Below are positions 44,955 through 53,165 of a stretch of DNA of 64,000 nucleotides, piece after piece. Location: assembly GCA_951813045.1 (NCBI GenBank), contig CATOTF010000002.1, positions 62,001 to 126,000 of the forward strand, written 5' to 3'. The position numbers and the translations under genes are program-made. Position 1 is the stretch's first letter, and each line of letters begins with the position of its first letter. The notes beneath the pieces are model-generated. The model was not told where the DNA came from and searched no databases. It saw only the letters and a list, made by a program, of their open reading frames with translations. The DNA is from an uncultured Rhizobiaceae bacterium (GTDB taxonomy: Bacteria > Pseudomonadota > Alphaproteobacteria > Rhizobiales > Rhizobiaceae).

Positions 44955-45824
44955 TTACTCAGACGACAACACAAAGTCGAAGTCGACCTGATAGAATTTG
45001 CCATCCAGCTTATCCTTGATCGCGAGATCATTGGGCAGGGCGCTTGCGTCAGTGCGCTCCTGATATTCCATGATCAATTGTTCGCGCACGCCAAAGACTG
45101 CGTCTTCGTCGAGGTATGGGTCATCGTTCGGGAAGACTTCAGTTACCAGTGAACGATGCCCTTTAGCGGTTACGATGAAATGCAGGTGCGACGGGCGCCA
45201 GGGGTGGCGGCCTGTGGCGTGGAGAAGTTCACCGACCGGGCCATCGTCGGGGACTGTATAGGGTGCGGGGCGGACGGTGGAAAACAGATAACGACCATCT
45301 GCATCCGTCGTCATATGGGCGCGCAGATTATATTCGGGTTGTGCTTCATCCTGACCGGAATAAAGGCCGTTTTCGGCCGTCTGCCAGATTTCGAGTTCTG
45401 CCCCTTCGATGGGTGCACCGTCCGTCGTCAATACACGACCGCCAACAACGGATATGTCACCGGTATTATCGCCAACAAGGTCGGCACCGACCGGAACATC
45501 GGGTGCGCCCAGAATGTGGAACGGGCCAAGGACGCTCGACGGTGTTCCGTCTTCTGCTGAATTGACCATATCCACAAGAGACGACAGGCCAAGCACATCG
45601 GACAGGAGAACGAACTCATTGCGTTCCGGGGTGGAAATCTCACCGGAGCCGTAAAGAATTTCTAACCCTTTGCGCCATTCATCATGGGTCAATGCGGTTT
45701 CACGAACAAAATCATGAAGATGATGGGCGAGTTTTTCCAGAATGAATTTCAAACGGGGGTCGGTATCATCCGCCACATAATCGAGGAACGATTGGGTGAT
45801 GGTGTCTTTGGTTACGGTGCGCAT
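44955..45824 (-). CDS. Intradiol ring-cleavage dioxygenase, hydroxyquinol 1,2-dioxygenase type
   Basis: A 289-residue non-haem Fe(III) enzyme that opens 1,2-dihydroxy aromatic rings between the hydroxyls. Fe ligands: Tyr in WQTAENGLYSGQD, Tyr in TVRPAPYTVPDDGPVG, and two His in HPWRPSHLHFIVTAKGH. The N-terminal helical dimerisation domain (about 1-95) and the VLGPFHILGAPDVPVG start of the catalytic domain fit hydroxyquinol and chlorocatechol subclasses rather than catechol 1,2-dioxygenase. It is last in the operon starting at 50140, 38 bp after dctM. No maleylacetate reductase is present nearby, so the pathway must continue elsewhere. Confidence 0.88.
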   Translation of the reverse strand: MRTVTKDTITQSFLDYVADDTDPRLKFILEKLAHHLHDFVRETALTHDEWRKGLEILYGSGEISTPERNEFVLLSDVLGLSSLVDMVNSAEDGTPSSVLGPFHILGAPDVPVGADLVGDNTGDISVVGGRVLTTDGAPIEGAELEIWQTAENGLYSGQDEAQPEYNLRAHMTTDADGRYLFSTVRPAPYTVPDDGPVGELLHATGRHPWRPSHLHFIVTAKGHRSLVTEVFPNDDPYLDEDAVFGVREQLIMEYQERTDASALPNDLAIKDKLDGKFYQVDFDFVLSSE

Positions 45825-45862
45825 GACGATCTCCGTTTAAACTGGAATTAGGTGACTTATTA

Positions 45863-47170
45863 TCACAGAATCCCGATGGAAAGCACCGGGAAATTGATCA
45901 GGATGATCAGGACGAGAAGCATGATAACCGCGAAAGGGAAGGCACCAAAGAATACATCCTTGAGGGAAACTTCCGGATCATTGAGGCTGGCCTTGATGAC
46001 AAAACAGGAAATGCCGAGTGGCGGTGTCAGCAGGCCGATCTCAGCACCGATGACGGTGATGATGCCGAACCAGACAAGGCTCAGGCCCATCGATTCAACA
46101 AGCGTTATGAACAGGGGAACAACGATCAGAATGATGGATGCGGTGTCGAGCAGCGTGCCCAGAAACAGCATCAGGACAACATAGATCACCATCACTTCGA
46201 CAAAGCCAAGATTGTAGGTTTGCAGGACTTCGTTCAACTCATTAGGCAGGCCGGCATAGCCAAGCATCCGGCTATATAAAGATGCCATTGTGATCAGGAA
46301 CAGGATGGAGGCGGTGATATGGCCGGTCTCAATCGCGGTTTCCCAAAGGCCCCGCCAGGTTATTTTGCGGCGCAATAATGCGATGATCAAAGCAGCCAGT
46401 GCGCCCGTTGCGCCAGCTTCCACCGGCGTGAGCCAGCCGGTATAAATACCGCCAAGCACAATAAGAATGAGGAGAACAATTGGCACCGTTTTATCGAAAA
46501 TCTCGAACAGCGAGAGCGGCTGCTCTGATGTCTCATTGATCCCTTCGCCGAGATAGGCTGGTCTCAGCCGACCCGCGACAAATATCCAGGCAATGTAAGC
46601 TGCGGTGAGAATGAGGCCGGGAACAACACCGGCTAAAAACATATCGCCGACTGATTGTTCGGCCACAAAAGAATAGATGATCAGCATGGCGCTTGGCGGG
46701 ATGATCATCCCCAATACGGATGAGCCCGCTACTACGCCGACCGCAAATCGTTTGTTGTAGTTTAGTTTGCGCATTTCCGGCACGGCGATGCGGGTGAAGA
46801 CCGATGCGGACGCGATGGATGATCCAGTCACCGCCGCAAATACAGCGTTAGCGCCCACCGTTGCCATGCCAACACCGCCAGTTACCGCGCGAAACCCCCG
46901 GTTGAGGACGGTATAAATATCCGTGCCCAACCCCGCTCGTGAAACCAGCAGTCCCATGACGGTGAAAAGGGGAATAGTGGCAAATGCGTATTCGGTGACG
47001 CCATCGCTCACGGCGATTTTCAGGAAGTTAAAAGCGAGAATTGACTTACCGCTGATCAGCCAGATTGAGGCGAATGAAACCAGGCCCAGGGCAACGGGAA
47101 TATAAACGCCAAGATAAACCATCATGACGATGGCGGCGACGGAGAGCGCTCCGATTTCGACCGGGCTCAT
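45863..47170 (-). CDS. dctM: TRAP transporter large permease, DctM
   Basis: A 435-residue large TRAP subunit with about 12 helices that moves a carboxylate with sodium. Motifs: GSSIASASVFTRIAVPEMRK, AGSSVLGMIIPPSAMLIIYS in the first half and LGTLLDTASIILIVVPLFI with IGAEIGLLTPPLGISCFVIK in the second, the twin glycine-rich hairpins of the elevator domain. Its ATG overlaps the dctQ stop by 4 bp. The substrate is unknown, but the following ring-cleavage enzyme suggests an aromatic or ring-fission acid. Confidence 0.94.
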   Translation of the reverse strand: MSPVEIGALSVAAIVMMVYLGVYIPVALGLVSFASIWLISGKSILAFNFLKIAVSDGVTEYAFATIPLFTVMGLLVSRAGLGTDIYTVLNRGFRAVTGGVGMATVGANAVFAAVTGSSIASASVFTRIAVPEMRKLNYNKRFAVGVVAGSSVLGMIIPPSAMLIIYSFVAEQSVGDMFLAGVVPGLILTAAYIAWIFVAGRLRPAYLGEGINETSEQPLSLFEIFDKTVPIVLLILIVLGGIYTGWLTPVEAGATGALAALIIALLRRKITWRGLWETAIETGHITASILFLITMASLYSRMLGYAGLPNELNEVLQTYNLGFVEVMVIYVVLMLFLGTLLDTASIILIVVPLFITLVESMGLSLVWFGIITVIGAEIGLLTPPLGISCFVIKASLNDPEVSLKDVFFGAFPFAVIMLLVLIILINFPVLSIGIL

Positions 47171-47802
47171 ACCGGGCTCTCCGTTATCTCACCATCGTTT
47201 TTATCAATTAAATGAGGTGTACGATCTCCAAGGATCGCCTTGAAAGCGAAAATGACCATGCAGAGAGCGGTGCTGAAAAATATCGCCATTTTAGCAGGCC
47301 ACCAAGGGGCGGTGAATATGCCGGGAGTGCCGAAATATTCACATCGATCGAACGCGGCTGAAAGATCGACGAAGAAATCACCGCTTGGGGTGGGGCCGTA
47401 TTCCGGTGGGGTGATGAAATGGCAGGTCTCGATGGATTCAACAAATTCCGGCCAGATGGTCCACGCAATCAACCCCATGAAAATGGCAGCAGCCGTGTCT
47501 ATGATGCGGGATAGATTGTTGGCCAGGTTTGGCCACCGTACCTTGGCATAGGCTAGAAAGCCGTCGGAACGAGTAAGGCGGTCATGGCGTACGACGTCTG
47601 GTAATTGCAGAAAGACGATCAGCACCAGCGAGAAGATTACGACTTCCACAACGCCACGTAGTGGGGCGTGAAACAGCCCGCGGGCGATGACGTCGACATT
47701 CATGATGCCGACTAGAAGGAATATCACAAGTGTGCCAATGGCATTTGCAACACTGGCCACCGTGATAAATGGGCCGTATGCGCGGCGGAGAGCGCTCGTC
47801 AT
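47167..47802 (-). CDS. dctQ: TRAP transporter small permease, DctQ
   Basis: A 211-residue small TRAP subunit with four predicted helices (about 17-40, 52-70, 100-120, 178-200). The arrangement IARGLFHAPLRGVVEVVIFS and RHDRLTRSDGFLA matches DctQ. An insertion of about 45 residues between helices 3 and 4 with two Cys (ETCHFITPPEYGPTPSG ... FDRCEYFG) is unusual and would face the periplasm. It overlaps dctM by 4 bp. Confidence 0.88.
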   Translation of the reverse strand: MTSALRRAYGPFITVASVANAIGTLVIFLLVGIMNVDVIARGLFHAPLRGVVEVVIFSLVLIVFLQLPDVVRHDRLTRSDGFLAYAKVRWPNLANNLSRIIDTAAAIFMGLIAWTIWPEFVESIETCHFITPPEYGPTPSGDFFVDLSAAFDRCEYFGTPGIFTAPWWPAKMAIFFSTALCMVIFAFKAILGDRTPHLIDKNDGEITESPV

Positions 47803-47841
47803 TCTTATAATTCTCCCCGCCGCTTGTCTTCTAGTCTTTAT

Positions 47842-48948
47842 TTAGAGTTCAGATGCCCAATCGCGAACCGGTGTAAACCCAGCCGCTTTCAGTTTGCCTG
47901 AATAGGCTTTCAGCATGTCAGACCCTGGCGCGCCAGCACCGTCGAGCTTTTTGGCCCAGTCAGCCGCAATGTTCGGCATGGACTTTGCCCATGCTTCGCG
48001 GTCGCTAACGCTCATTTCAACAACGGTGCCGCCGCCTTTTTTATAAGCTTCGAGCGAAGCACCGGCACGGTCCATCGCAACACTTGCAACGTGGTCACGA
48101 TACTCAACAGCAACTTTTTGCAATACGGACTTCACTTCGTCAGGAAGTTTCTTCCACACGTCTTTGTTGACGGTCACGGTTTTGGAGTTCACCGCTCCGA
48201 GGTCAGCTTTCAACATGTAAGGTGCGACTTCGGCAATCTTGAACGTCTTGGCGGCTTCAGGCCACAACATGGCGGCATCCACAACACCGGTTTGAAGCAT
48301 GTTGTAGAAGTTTGGCAGGCCGCCACGTACACCGGCAGCGCCGTCGATACCTTCAAGATAACGCAGGTTGTAGCCGGCACCGGCAACCTTTTTACCTTTC
48401 AGATCAGCAAGTGAGTTGATCGGTGTTTTTGAGAACATCTGATAGGTGTCGAGCACAACGCCGGTTGCCAAATAGACTTGGTTTTCATTGTCCAGCTCTT
48501 TCGCCATTTGTGGGAATTCCTTGGCGATTTCGTCAACCGCCTTGGCGACCGCGCGGGCGTCAGCTGCGATGAACGGAGTAACCGCAGAAATACCCTGACT
48601 TGGCAATTTGGAGTTATGGAAAATGGTGGTGACAATACCGATGTCGCCAAGGCCAAGTTTAATGCCTTCAAGGACGCCGCGGGGCTTTACGATCTGGCCA
48701 CCGTAGGCCTCCTGCCAATTAATCTCGTAATTCCCACTTTTTTTGAGCTCTTCATTAACGCGTGGAATGAAGAAGCCGGTGAATTCCTTTACCCACATGG
48801 CGCGGGCCGGATAACCGTCAATGGCGATCATATTGATTGTTTCAGCAGCTGAGACAGACGACGTGCCAAGCGGCGTAGTCAAGGCCGCAGTAGCCAGTGA
48901 CGCTGCGATTAACCCGTGACGGCTGGATTTAATAAGTGTTGTAAACAT
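47842..48948 (-). CDS. dctP: TRAP transporter solute receptor, DctP family
   Basis: A 368-residue periplasmic receptor from ATG 48948, with GGGAGAATTATT directly upstream. The signal peptide spans about 1-34 (ending SSVSAAE). NWQEAYGGQIVKPRGVLEGI and GDIGIVTTIFHNSKLP near the N-terminus, ADLKGKKVAGAGYNLRYLEG and VVDAAMLWPEAAKTF later, follow the DctP pattern, with the carboxylate-binding Arg expected within the L-K-G-K-K-V/Y-L-E region. It is 39 bp before dctQ, so all three TRAP parts are one unit. Confidence 0.92.
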   Translation of the reverse strand: MFTTLIKSSRHGLIAASLATAALTTPLGTSSVSAAETINMIAIDGYPARAMWVKEFTGFFIPRVNEELKKSGNYEINWQEAYGGQIVKPRGVLEGIKLGLGDIGIVTTIFHNSKLPSQGISAVTPFIAADARAVAKAVDEIAKEFPQMAKELDNENQVYLATGVVLDTYQMFSKTPINSLADLKGKKVAGAGYNLRYLEGIDGAAGVRGGLPNFYNMLQTGVVDAAMLWPEAAKTFKIAEVAPYMLKADLGAVNSKTVTVNKDVWKKLPDEVKSVLQKVAVEYRDHVASVAMDRAGASLEAYKKGGGTVVEMSVSDREAWAKSMPNIAADWAKKLDGAGAPGSDMLKAYSGKLKAAGFTPVRDWASEL

Positions 48949-48970
48949 AATAATTCTCCCGGTTATTGAT

Positions 48971-49438
48971 TTAGGCGGCGGCGGCCACCCAGTTTTCCTC
49001 AATCACGGTTCCGGCCTGTCGGAACAGTTTTGATAAAGGGCAGTATTTCGAGACTTCTGCGGACAGTCGTTCCAGATCATCATCAGAGACAGGAGCGCTG
49101 GCTTCGACCCGCAATTTGATCTTAACGAAAGGCAGATCAATTTCTTCAGAAAGCATGACGCCTCGACGATCAAACTCGCAGTCAGCGGAGATATCCAGAT
49201 GGCCGATTTCGATGCCAAGACTGCTCGCGCACTTATGACCAATAACGTTGGTACAGCCGATCAGTGCGGCGACCACGGTGTCTGTCGGCGTCGGCCCGGT
49301 ATTTGTGCCACCACGTTCGGTCGGCTCATCAATCGCAAAACTCAAATCCCGCACGCTAACCTGCGCTTTGGAATGGGAAGGACAATGGGCTTGGGACTTT
49401 AGGATTACACTTGTTTTGGGTCTGATATTTAGGGCCAC
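48971..49438 (-). CDS. OsmC/Ohr-family peroxide-reducing protein
   Basis: A 155-residue OsmC-fold thiol peroxidase. The two redox Cys are in ALIGCTNVIGHKCASSLGI and VSKYCPLSKLFRQAG, with the Arg/Glu site nearby (E-E-I-D-L in the central sheet). It reduces organic hydroperoxides using a dithiol donor. Position between the nitroreductase and TRAP genes implies protection against peroxides formed during oxidation of aromatics. The stop lies 22 bp before dctP. Confidence 0.9.
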   Translation of the reverse strand: MALNIRPKTSVILKSQAHCPSHSKAQVSVRDLSFAIDEPTERGGTNTGPTPTDTVVAALIGCTNVIGHKCASSLGIEIGHLDISADCEFDRRGVMLSEEIDLPFVKIKLRVEASAPVSDDDLERLSAEVSKYCPLSKLFRQAGTVIEENWVAAAA

Positions 49439-49468
49439 GGTATCTCTCGCAGTTGCAGTTAATTTAGA

Positions 49469-50140
49469 CTAGGCGAATGTGCACGCTTCGTCGAATGTAA
49501 AACGGGGAAGGCGCTGGAACAGCGCCGTCTCGTCAGCGGTTCCAATGTTGCACAGGAAATTTGATTTAAGAGTGGTGCCGGCAAAAAACTCTTCGTCGAC
49601 AATGGTATTGGAAAAGCCGGACATGGCTCCGACATCGAGGCCGATGGCGCGAGCGGCCATCATCAGGTAGCCCCCCTGAAGGGTGGAATTGCGATAGGCC
49701 GTGTCTTCGCAATATTCCGGCTTGCCATCAAACAGGTGACGCCGGTCTTCATGGGGAAATAATTTGGGAAGCTCGCGCCAGAAATCCGTATCATAGGCCA
49801 CGATCACAGTGAGCGGTGCACCAGCCATTTTAGGAACATTTGCCGGTTTCAGTGATTTTGCTAGACGCTCTTTCCCTTCTTTTGACCGTACAAAGGTAAA
49901 GCGCGCTGGGCATGAGTTCATGCTGGTGGAGCCCATTTTCACGATGTCATACATCCGGGCTATCTGCTCATCGGTAACTGGCTTGTCTGTCCAGGCATAA
50001 TGGGATCGGGCACGGGTTAAAATGAGATCGAGTGATGCCTGATCAAGCTGGCTGATTTCAGCGCGAAGCGCGCGTGCCTCAGCCTGTGCGTCATCCCTCA
50101 TACGTTGAAGGTCTTGTTCAGATGGCGGTGTGGCTAACAA
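49469..50140 (-). CDS. Nitroreductase-family oxidoreductase, RutE-like
   Basis: An FMN-dependent reductase of the RutE/HadB branch: DLILTRARSHYAWTDKPVTD with MGSTSMNSCPARFTFVRS (FMN-binding Arg and Ser), and MSGFSNTIVDEEFFAGTTLK with SNFLCNIG near the C-terminus. RutE reduces malonic semialdehyde or toxic aminoacrylate-derived product in uracil breakdown; other members reduce nitro- or quinone groups. The 223-residue frame starts at TTG and has about 28 residues more than RutE, so a later start (ATG at 50101) is possible; neither has a strong ribosome-binding site. It leads the six-gene minus-strand operon. Confidence 0.85.
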   Translation of the reverse strand: MLATPPSEQDLQRMRDDAQAEARALRAEISQLDQASLDLILTRARSHYAWTDKPVTDEQIARMYDIVKMGSTSMNSCPARFTFVRSKEGKERLAKSLKPANVPKMAGAPLTVIVAYDTDFWRELPKLFPHEDRRHLFDGKPEYCEDTAYRNSTLQGGYLMMAARAIGLDVGAMSGFSNTIVDEEFFAGTTLKSNFLCNIGTADETALFQRLPRFTFDEACTFA

Positions 50141-50180
50141 TTCCGAGGCCCGTGAAGCGTGAATTTCAATGAGTCAAAAA

Positions 50181-50199
50181 TACCCACATTATATGGGTA
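50181..50199. promoter_or_regulatory. Palindrome upstream of the aromatic/TRAP operon
   Basis: TACCCA-CATTATA-TGGGTA, perfect 6-bp arms 40 bp upstream of the nitroreductase start. Just beyond it, AAATATCGATATTT (50208-50221) is a perfect 14-bp palindrome. Both lie in the 143-bp divergent region shared with the YciI gene and are good candidates for regulator sites. Confidence 0.55.
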
Positions 50200-50283
50200 A
50201 CGTCAATAAATATCGATATTTTCAATTGGATTAATTTAGCGTAAGCTCGGGATGTAACTATTGACCCAGCATTGGAAAGTCAC

Positions 50284-50670
50284 ATGCCTTCTTGGAACGA
50301 ATATAAACAGACTGCGAAGTCGCGTGGTGCCCTTGCATTTGAACTGTTTGTTGTTGAATCAATGCCCGCCGCGCCGCCGGAAGAGATGTTGGCAGTCCTG
50401 CCAGCTCATCTTGAGTATCAAAAACAACAGGAAGCAGAAGGGAAGCTGTTCCTTGCCGGACCATTATCAGATTCCGAAGGTGAGAATATGTCGGGAGGTG
50501 GCCTGATCATTTACCGAGCCAGTTCCATGGAAGAGGCTAAGGCCTTGGCTGATGGGGATCCAATGCATGCGCAAGGCAAACGGGAATATACCTTGCGCAA
50601 ATGGTTGGTGAATGAGGGGAGCCCCTCTTTTTCCACCGCCTTGTCTGATCAGAGAGTTGTATTACGCTGA
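50284..50670 (+). CDS. YciI-like protein
   Basis: A 128-residue YciI-family protein starting at ATG 50284, with TTGGAAAG upstream. FELFVVESMPAAPPEEML, the spaced HLEYQKQQEAEGKLFLAGPL with the conserved His, and MSGGGLIIYRASSMEEAKAL, then DGDPMHAQGKREYTLRKW are YciI traits. The family has a ferredoxin-like fold, with roles ranging from lactonase to dehalogenase-like chemistry and unknown in most cases. It is divergent from the nitroreductase operon and converges on the THI5-like gene. Confidence 0.83.
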   Translation: MPSWNEYKQTAKSRGALAFELFVVESMPAAPPEEMLAVLPAHLEYQKQQEAEGKLFLAGPLSDSEGENMSGGGLIIYRASSMEEAKALADGDPMHAQGKREYTLRKWLVNEGSPSFSTALSDQRVVLR

Positions 50671-50724
50671 TTCGCTACAGATTAACGTCCATCGCCTCCA
50701 ATCTAACGGGTAGCGGTTAATGCA

Positions 50725-51609
50725 TTATTGCGGTGGTTCAGCGCAAACCTGCTCATACGGAAACCGCTGGGTCAATCCGCCCGCAAATTCGTAAATATCC
50801 TGAGTTGCCTCATAGGCTTCTCGGGTTATTTCAACATGGGGTGTCCAGTTGCCAAGTTGTTGGTAGGTGGCAATACAGTCGGTGAGGACCGCCTGATCAA
50901 TTTCCGGGAAATAGGGTTTTTGGGCACGTGCAATTTCTGCAGCGGACTCCTCGTTCATATAAGTGCGTGTTTTTGCATAGGCGCGCGTAAAAGCTTTTGC
51001 CATATCGGTCGCTAGCCATTCGTGCGTTGCAGCAAGTGACGAAAATCCACAGGGCCCGATTTGTGTTCCCACCTGTGCCACGATGTGCCCAATGCCATCG
51101 GCTGCTAGTTGTTGGGGGAACGGCCCTTGCTGTTGAACATATTGGCCTTGCCCATTGCGGAATGCTTTATCCATGTCCGCTGCACCGCCCACATGGATGG
51201 CGTTGATTTTGTCAAACTCGATATTGGCTTTGTGACAGGCGTATTTGAACATCGCCAGCGGTTGTCCGCTGCCAAATAATATAACATCCGCCCCCTCAAG
51301 CTTCGACCAGGAAAACCCGGTGTCTTGTTCTCGTCCGGTAAGGAAAAATCCGTCCATTTCATTGACTTGAGCAAAATGCAGACAGGTTGGTGTTTCCCCT
51401 TTCATCAAGGGTGTAAAACTTTGGCTTAGCGCGGATTGTACAACATGGGCGGACCCGTCTTCCAACGCGGCAATTGCCGATACCCCGGCAGGTGCGACCG
51501 ACCAGTCCGGTTCCAACCGTTCTTCCTTCAAAAACCCGCCTGACATCGTTGCGATCAAGGGGGCATAAAATGCAGAGAAGAGGGTGAATTGAATATTGAT
51601 TTTTTCCAT
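50725..51609 (-). CDS. NMT1/THI5-like substrate-binding-fold protein, no signal peptide
   Basis: A 294-residue protein with the type II periplasmic-binding fold of NMT1/THI5-like proteins: INIQFTLFSAFYAPLIATMS, GFLKEERLEPDWSVAPAGVS, GSAHVVQSALSQSFTPL, and FKYACHKANIEFDKINAIHV in the second lobe. The N-terminus MEKINIQFTLF is not a signal sequence, so the protein appears cytoplasmic, unlike ABC receptors of this family. No permease or ATPase gene is near. The role may be in pyrimidine or small-molecule binding or in a reaction on a His-rich region; it is unknown. Confidence 0.8.
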   Translation of the reverse strand: MEKINIQFTLFSAFYAPLIATMSGGFLKEERLEPDWSVAPAGVSAIAALEDGSAHVVQSALSQSFTPLMKGETPTCLHFAQVNEMDGFFLTGREQDTGFSWSKLEGADVILFGSGQPLAMFKYACHKANIEFDKINAIHVGGAADMDKAFRNGQGQYVQQQGPFPQQLAADGIGHIVAQVGTQIGPCGFSSLAATHEWLATDMAKAFTRAYAKTRTYMNEESAAEIARAQKPYFPEIDQAVLTDCIATYQQLGNWTPHVEITREAYEATQDIYEFAGGLTQRFPYEQVCAEPPQ

Positions 51610-52052
51610 GATGAATTCCCGAAAACCTTTGGGTCAAGAGTAATGGGGCTTCGCCACCGGACACAACAGGAAATTTGAGTGTGGGACCGATTGAACGTTT
51701 GGTGTCGGAGCATGTCGATATTGCGAATTGAGAGCTGGTATTCACATTGAGGCAAGTTTGTAATGACTGTGTGGGAGAAATGGTCAACTGCGATTTCTTG
51801 CAAAGGCTGTTCAGAACCCTTTCTTCATGCAGTTCTTGTCGCGATGTGGCCTTGGGTTGGTCGTCTGATCTCATTGTAATTCGGAGAGATCTCATATCCT
51901 TTCTAAAGATTAACTTGTCTGGAGCAGCAATTCAGGTCTTATTGCCAGTAATTGGGAAGGGAGAAATGGTGGAATCTTTAAACTGATATCTGTTGGACAG
52001 GCCAGTTTGTGAGAGACAAGCCCCGCTATTTTAAGTTCATTTAGGATATTTC
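51610..52052. other. Non-coding gap
   Basis: About 440 bp between divergent genes. A 79-codon frame at 51747-51986 has no ribosome-binding site and no similarity. I see no strong palindrome or terminator. Confidence 0.4.
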
Positions 52053-53165
52053 ATGACGCGAACTCTTCGAATTGTGACAGGCATTGTGCTGTTTGTATTT
52101 GTCGCGATGCATCTCTTAAACATGTCAGTGGGACTGGTTTCGCTTGAGGCCTTGGATCAGGCTCGACCTTATTTCATGCTCCCTTGGCGCAATCCTGTTG
52201 GCTTTATTGTTCTGGCGGGATCCATGTTGATTCACGCAGCTTTGGGATTGGTTGCAATATATTGGCGCAATACCCTGCAAATGACGCGATATGATCTGAT
52301 TCAGACTGTTTCAGCGCTGTTGGTTATTCCATTGCTCGCATCGCACGTACTCGGCGTTACACTGGCGGCAAATATGATGTCATTTGAACCCACCTACCAA
52401 AGAACGCTTACATTGTTTTGGGTCCAGTCGCCCGCCGACGGCCTACGCCAGGTTCTTGTCGTCGGTGTGGTTTGGATTCACGCTTGCATTGGGTTGTTTA
52501 CGTGGATGAGGCTCAACACCTGGTGGCCAAAAGTTGCGCTGGTCGCGTATCCGCTGGCTGTTATTATTCCCGTATCCGCTTTGCTCGGGTTCGTTGAAGC
52601 CGGCAATCAGGTTATCGAAATGAGCGCCAATGCAACAGCATATTCAACACCTGTTTCTTCCGAAGTTGCCGCTGAACAGGCGGCCATTTTTGAATTGTAC
52701 AACACCGTCAAATGGTCGGTCATCAGCACTTATCTGATTATCGTGGCTGCCGTGCTCATTGCACGGAAAATACGTTTGCGTGCTGCAAATACCGGAATGC
52801 TGACGTTGAGCTATCTGACTGGAGATACCATTCGAACTGAAGGGGGTGTATCACTGCTCGAAGCAGCGGAGCTCCATGACCTGCCGCATGCCAGCATGTG
52901 CAAAGGGCGGGGAAGATGCGGCACTTGCCGTGTAAGGATTATGTCATCTTCAGATGAGCTACCAAGGCCCTCCCAAATAGAGCAACAAACTCTGGAGCGA
53001 TTTGAGTCGCCCGACAATGTTCGATTGGCCTGTCAACTGGCTCCGACTGCTGGTAAAATCGAACTGGAGCGGTTGCTCCCTCCCGATGCTGGTCTAGATG
53101 CGCTGGTTCCGCCATCGAAAAAACGGGTTCCGGATTTGGGTTCAGCGATTGAGCCAGCAACTTGA
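52053..53165 (+). CDS. Membrane protein with C-terminal 2Fe-2S ferredoxin domain
   Basis: A 370-residue protein with six or seven hydrophobic segments (about 5-30, 48-70, 85-105, 135-153, 160-182, 224-240) and a plant-type ferredoxin domain (about 245-350). Its cluster ligands are C-x5-C-x2-C in MCKGRGRCGTCRV and a distal Cys in LACQLAP. The membrane part has several His that could bind haem b, for example in AMHLLN and WIHACIG. The same membrane-ferredoxin unit precedes the catalytic domain in a group of alphaproteobacterial adenylate cyclases, but here the protein stops after the ferredoxin. The next gene begins at its stop codon. Confidence 0.8.
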   Translation: MTRTLRIVTGIVLFVFVAMHLLNMSVGLVSLEALDQARPYFMLPWRNPVGFIVLAGSMLIHAALGLVAIYWRNTLQMTRYDLIQTVSALLVIPLLASHVLGVTLAANMMSFEPTYQRTLTLFWVQSPADGLRQVLVVGVVWIHACIGLFTWMRLNTWWPKVALVAYPLAVIIPVSALLGFVEAGNQVIEMSANATAYSTPVSSEVAAEQAAIFELYNTVKWSVISTYLIIVAAVLIARKIRLRAANTGMLTLSYLTGDTIRTEGGVSLLEAAELHDLPHASMCKGRGRCGTCRVRIMSSSDELPRPSQIEQQTLERFESPDNVRLACQLAPTAGKIELERLLPPDAGLDALVPPSKKRVPDLGSAIEPAT

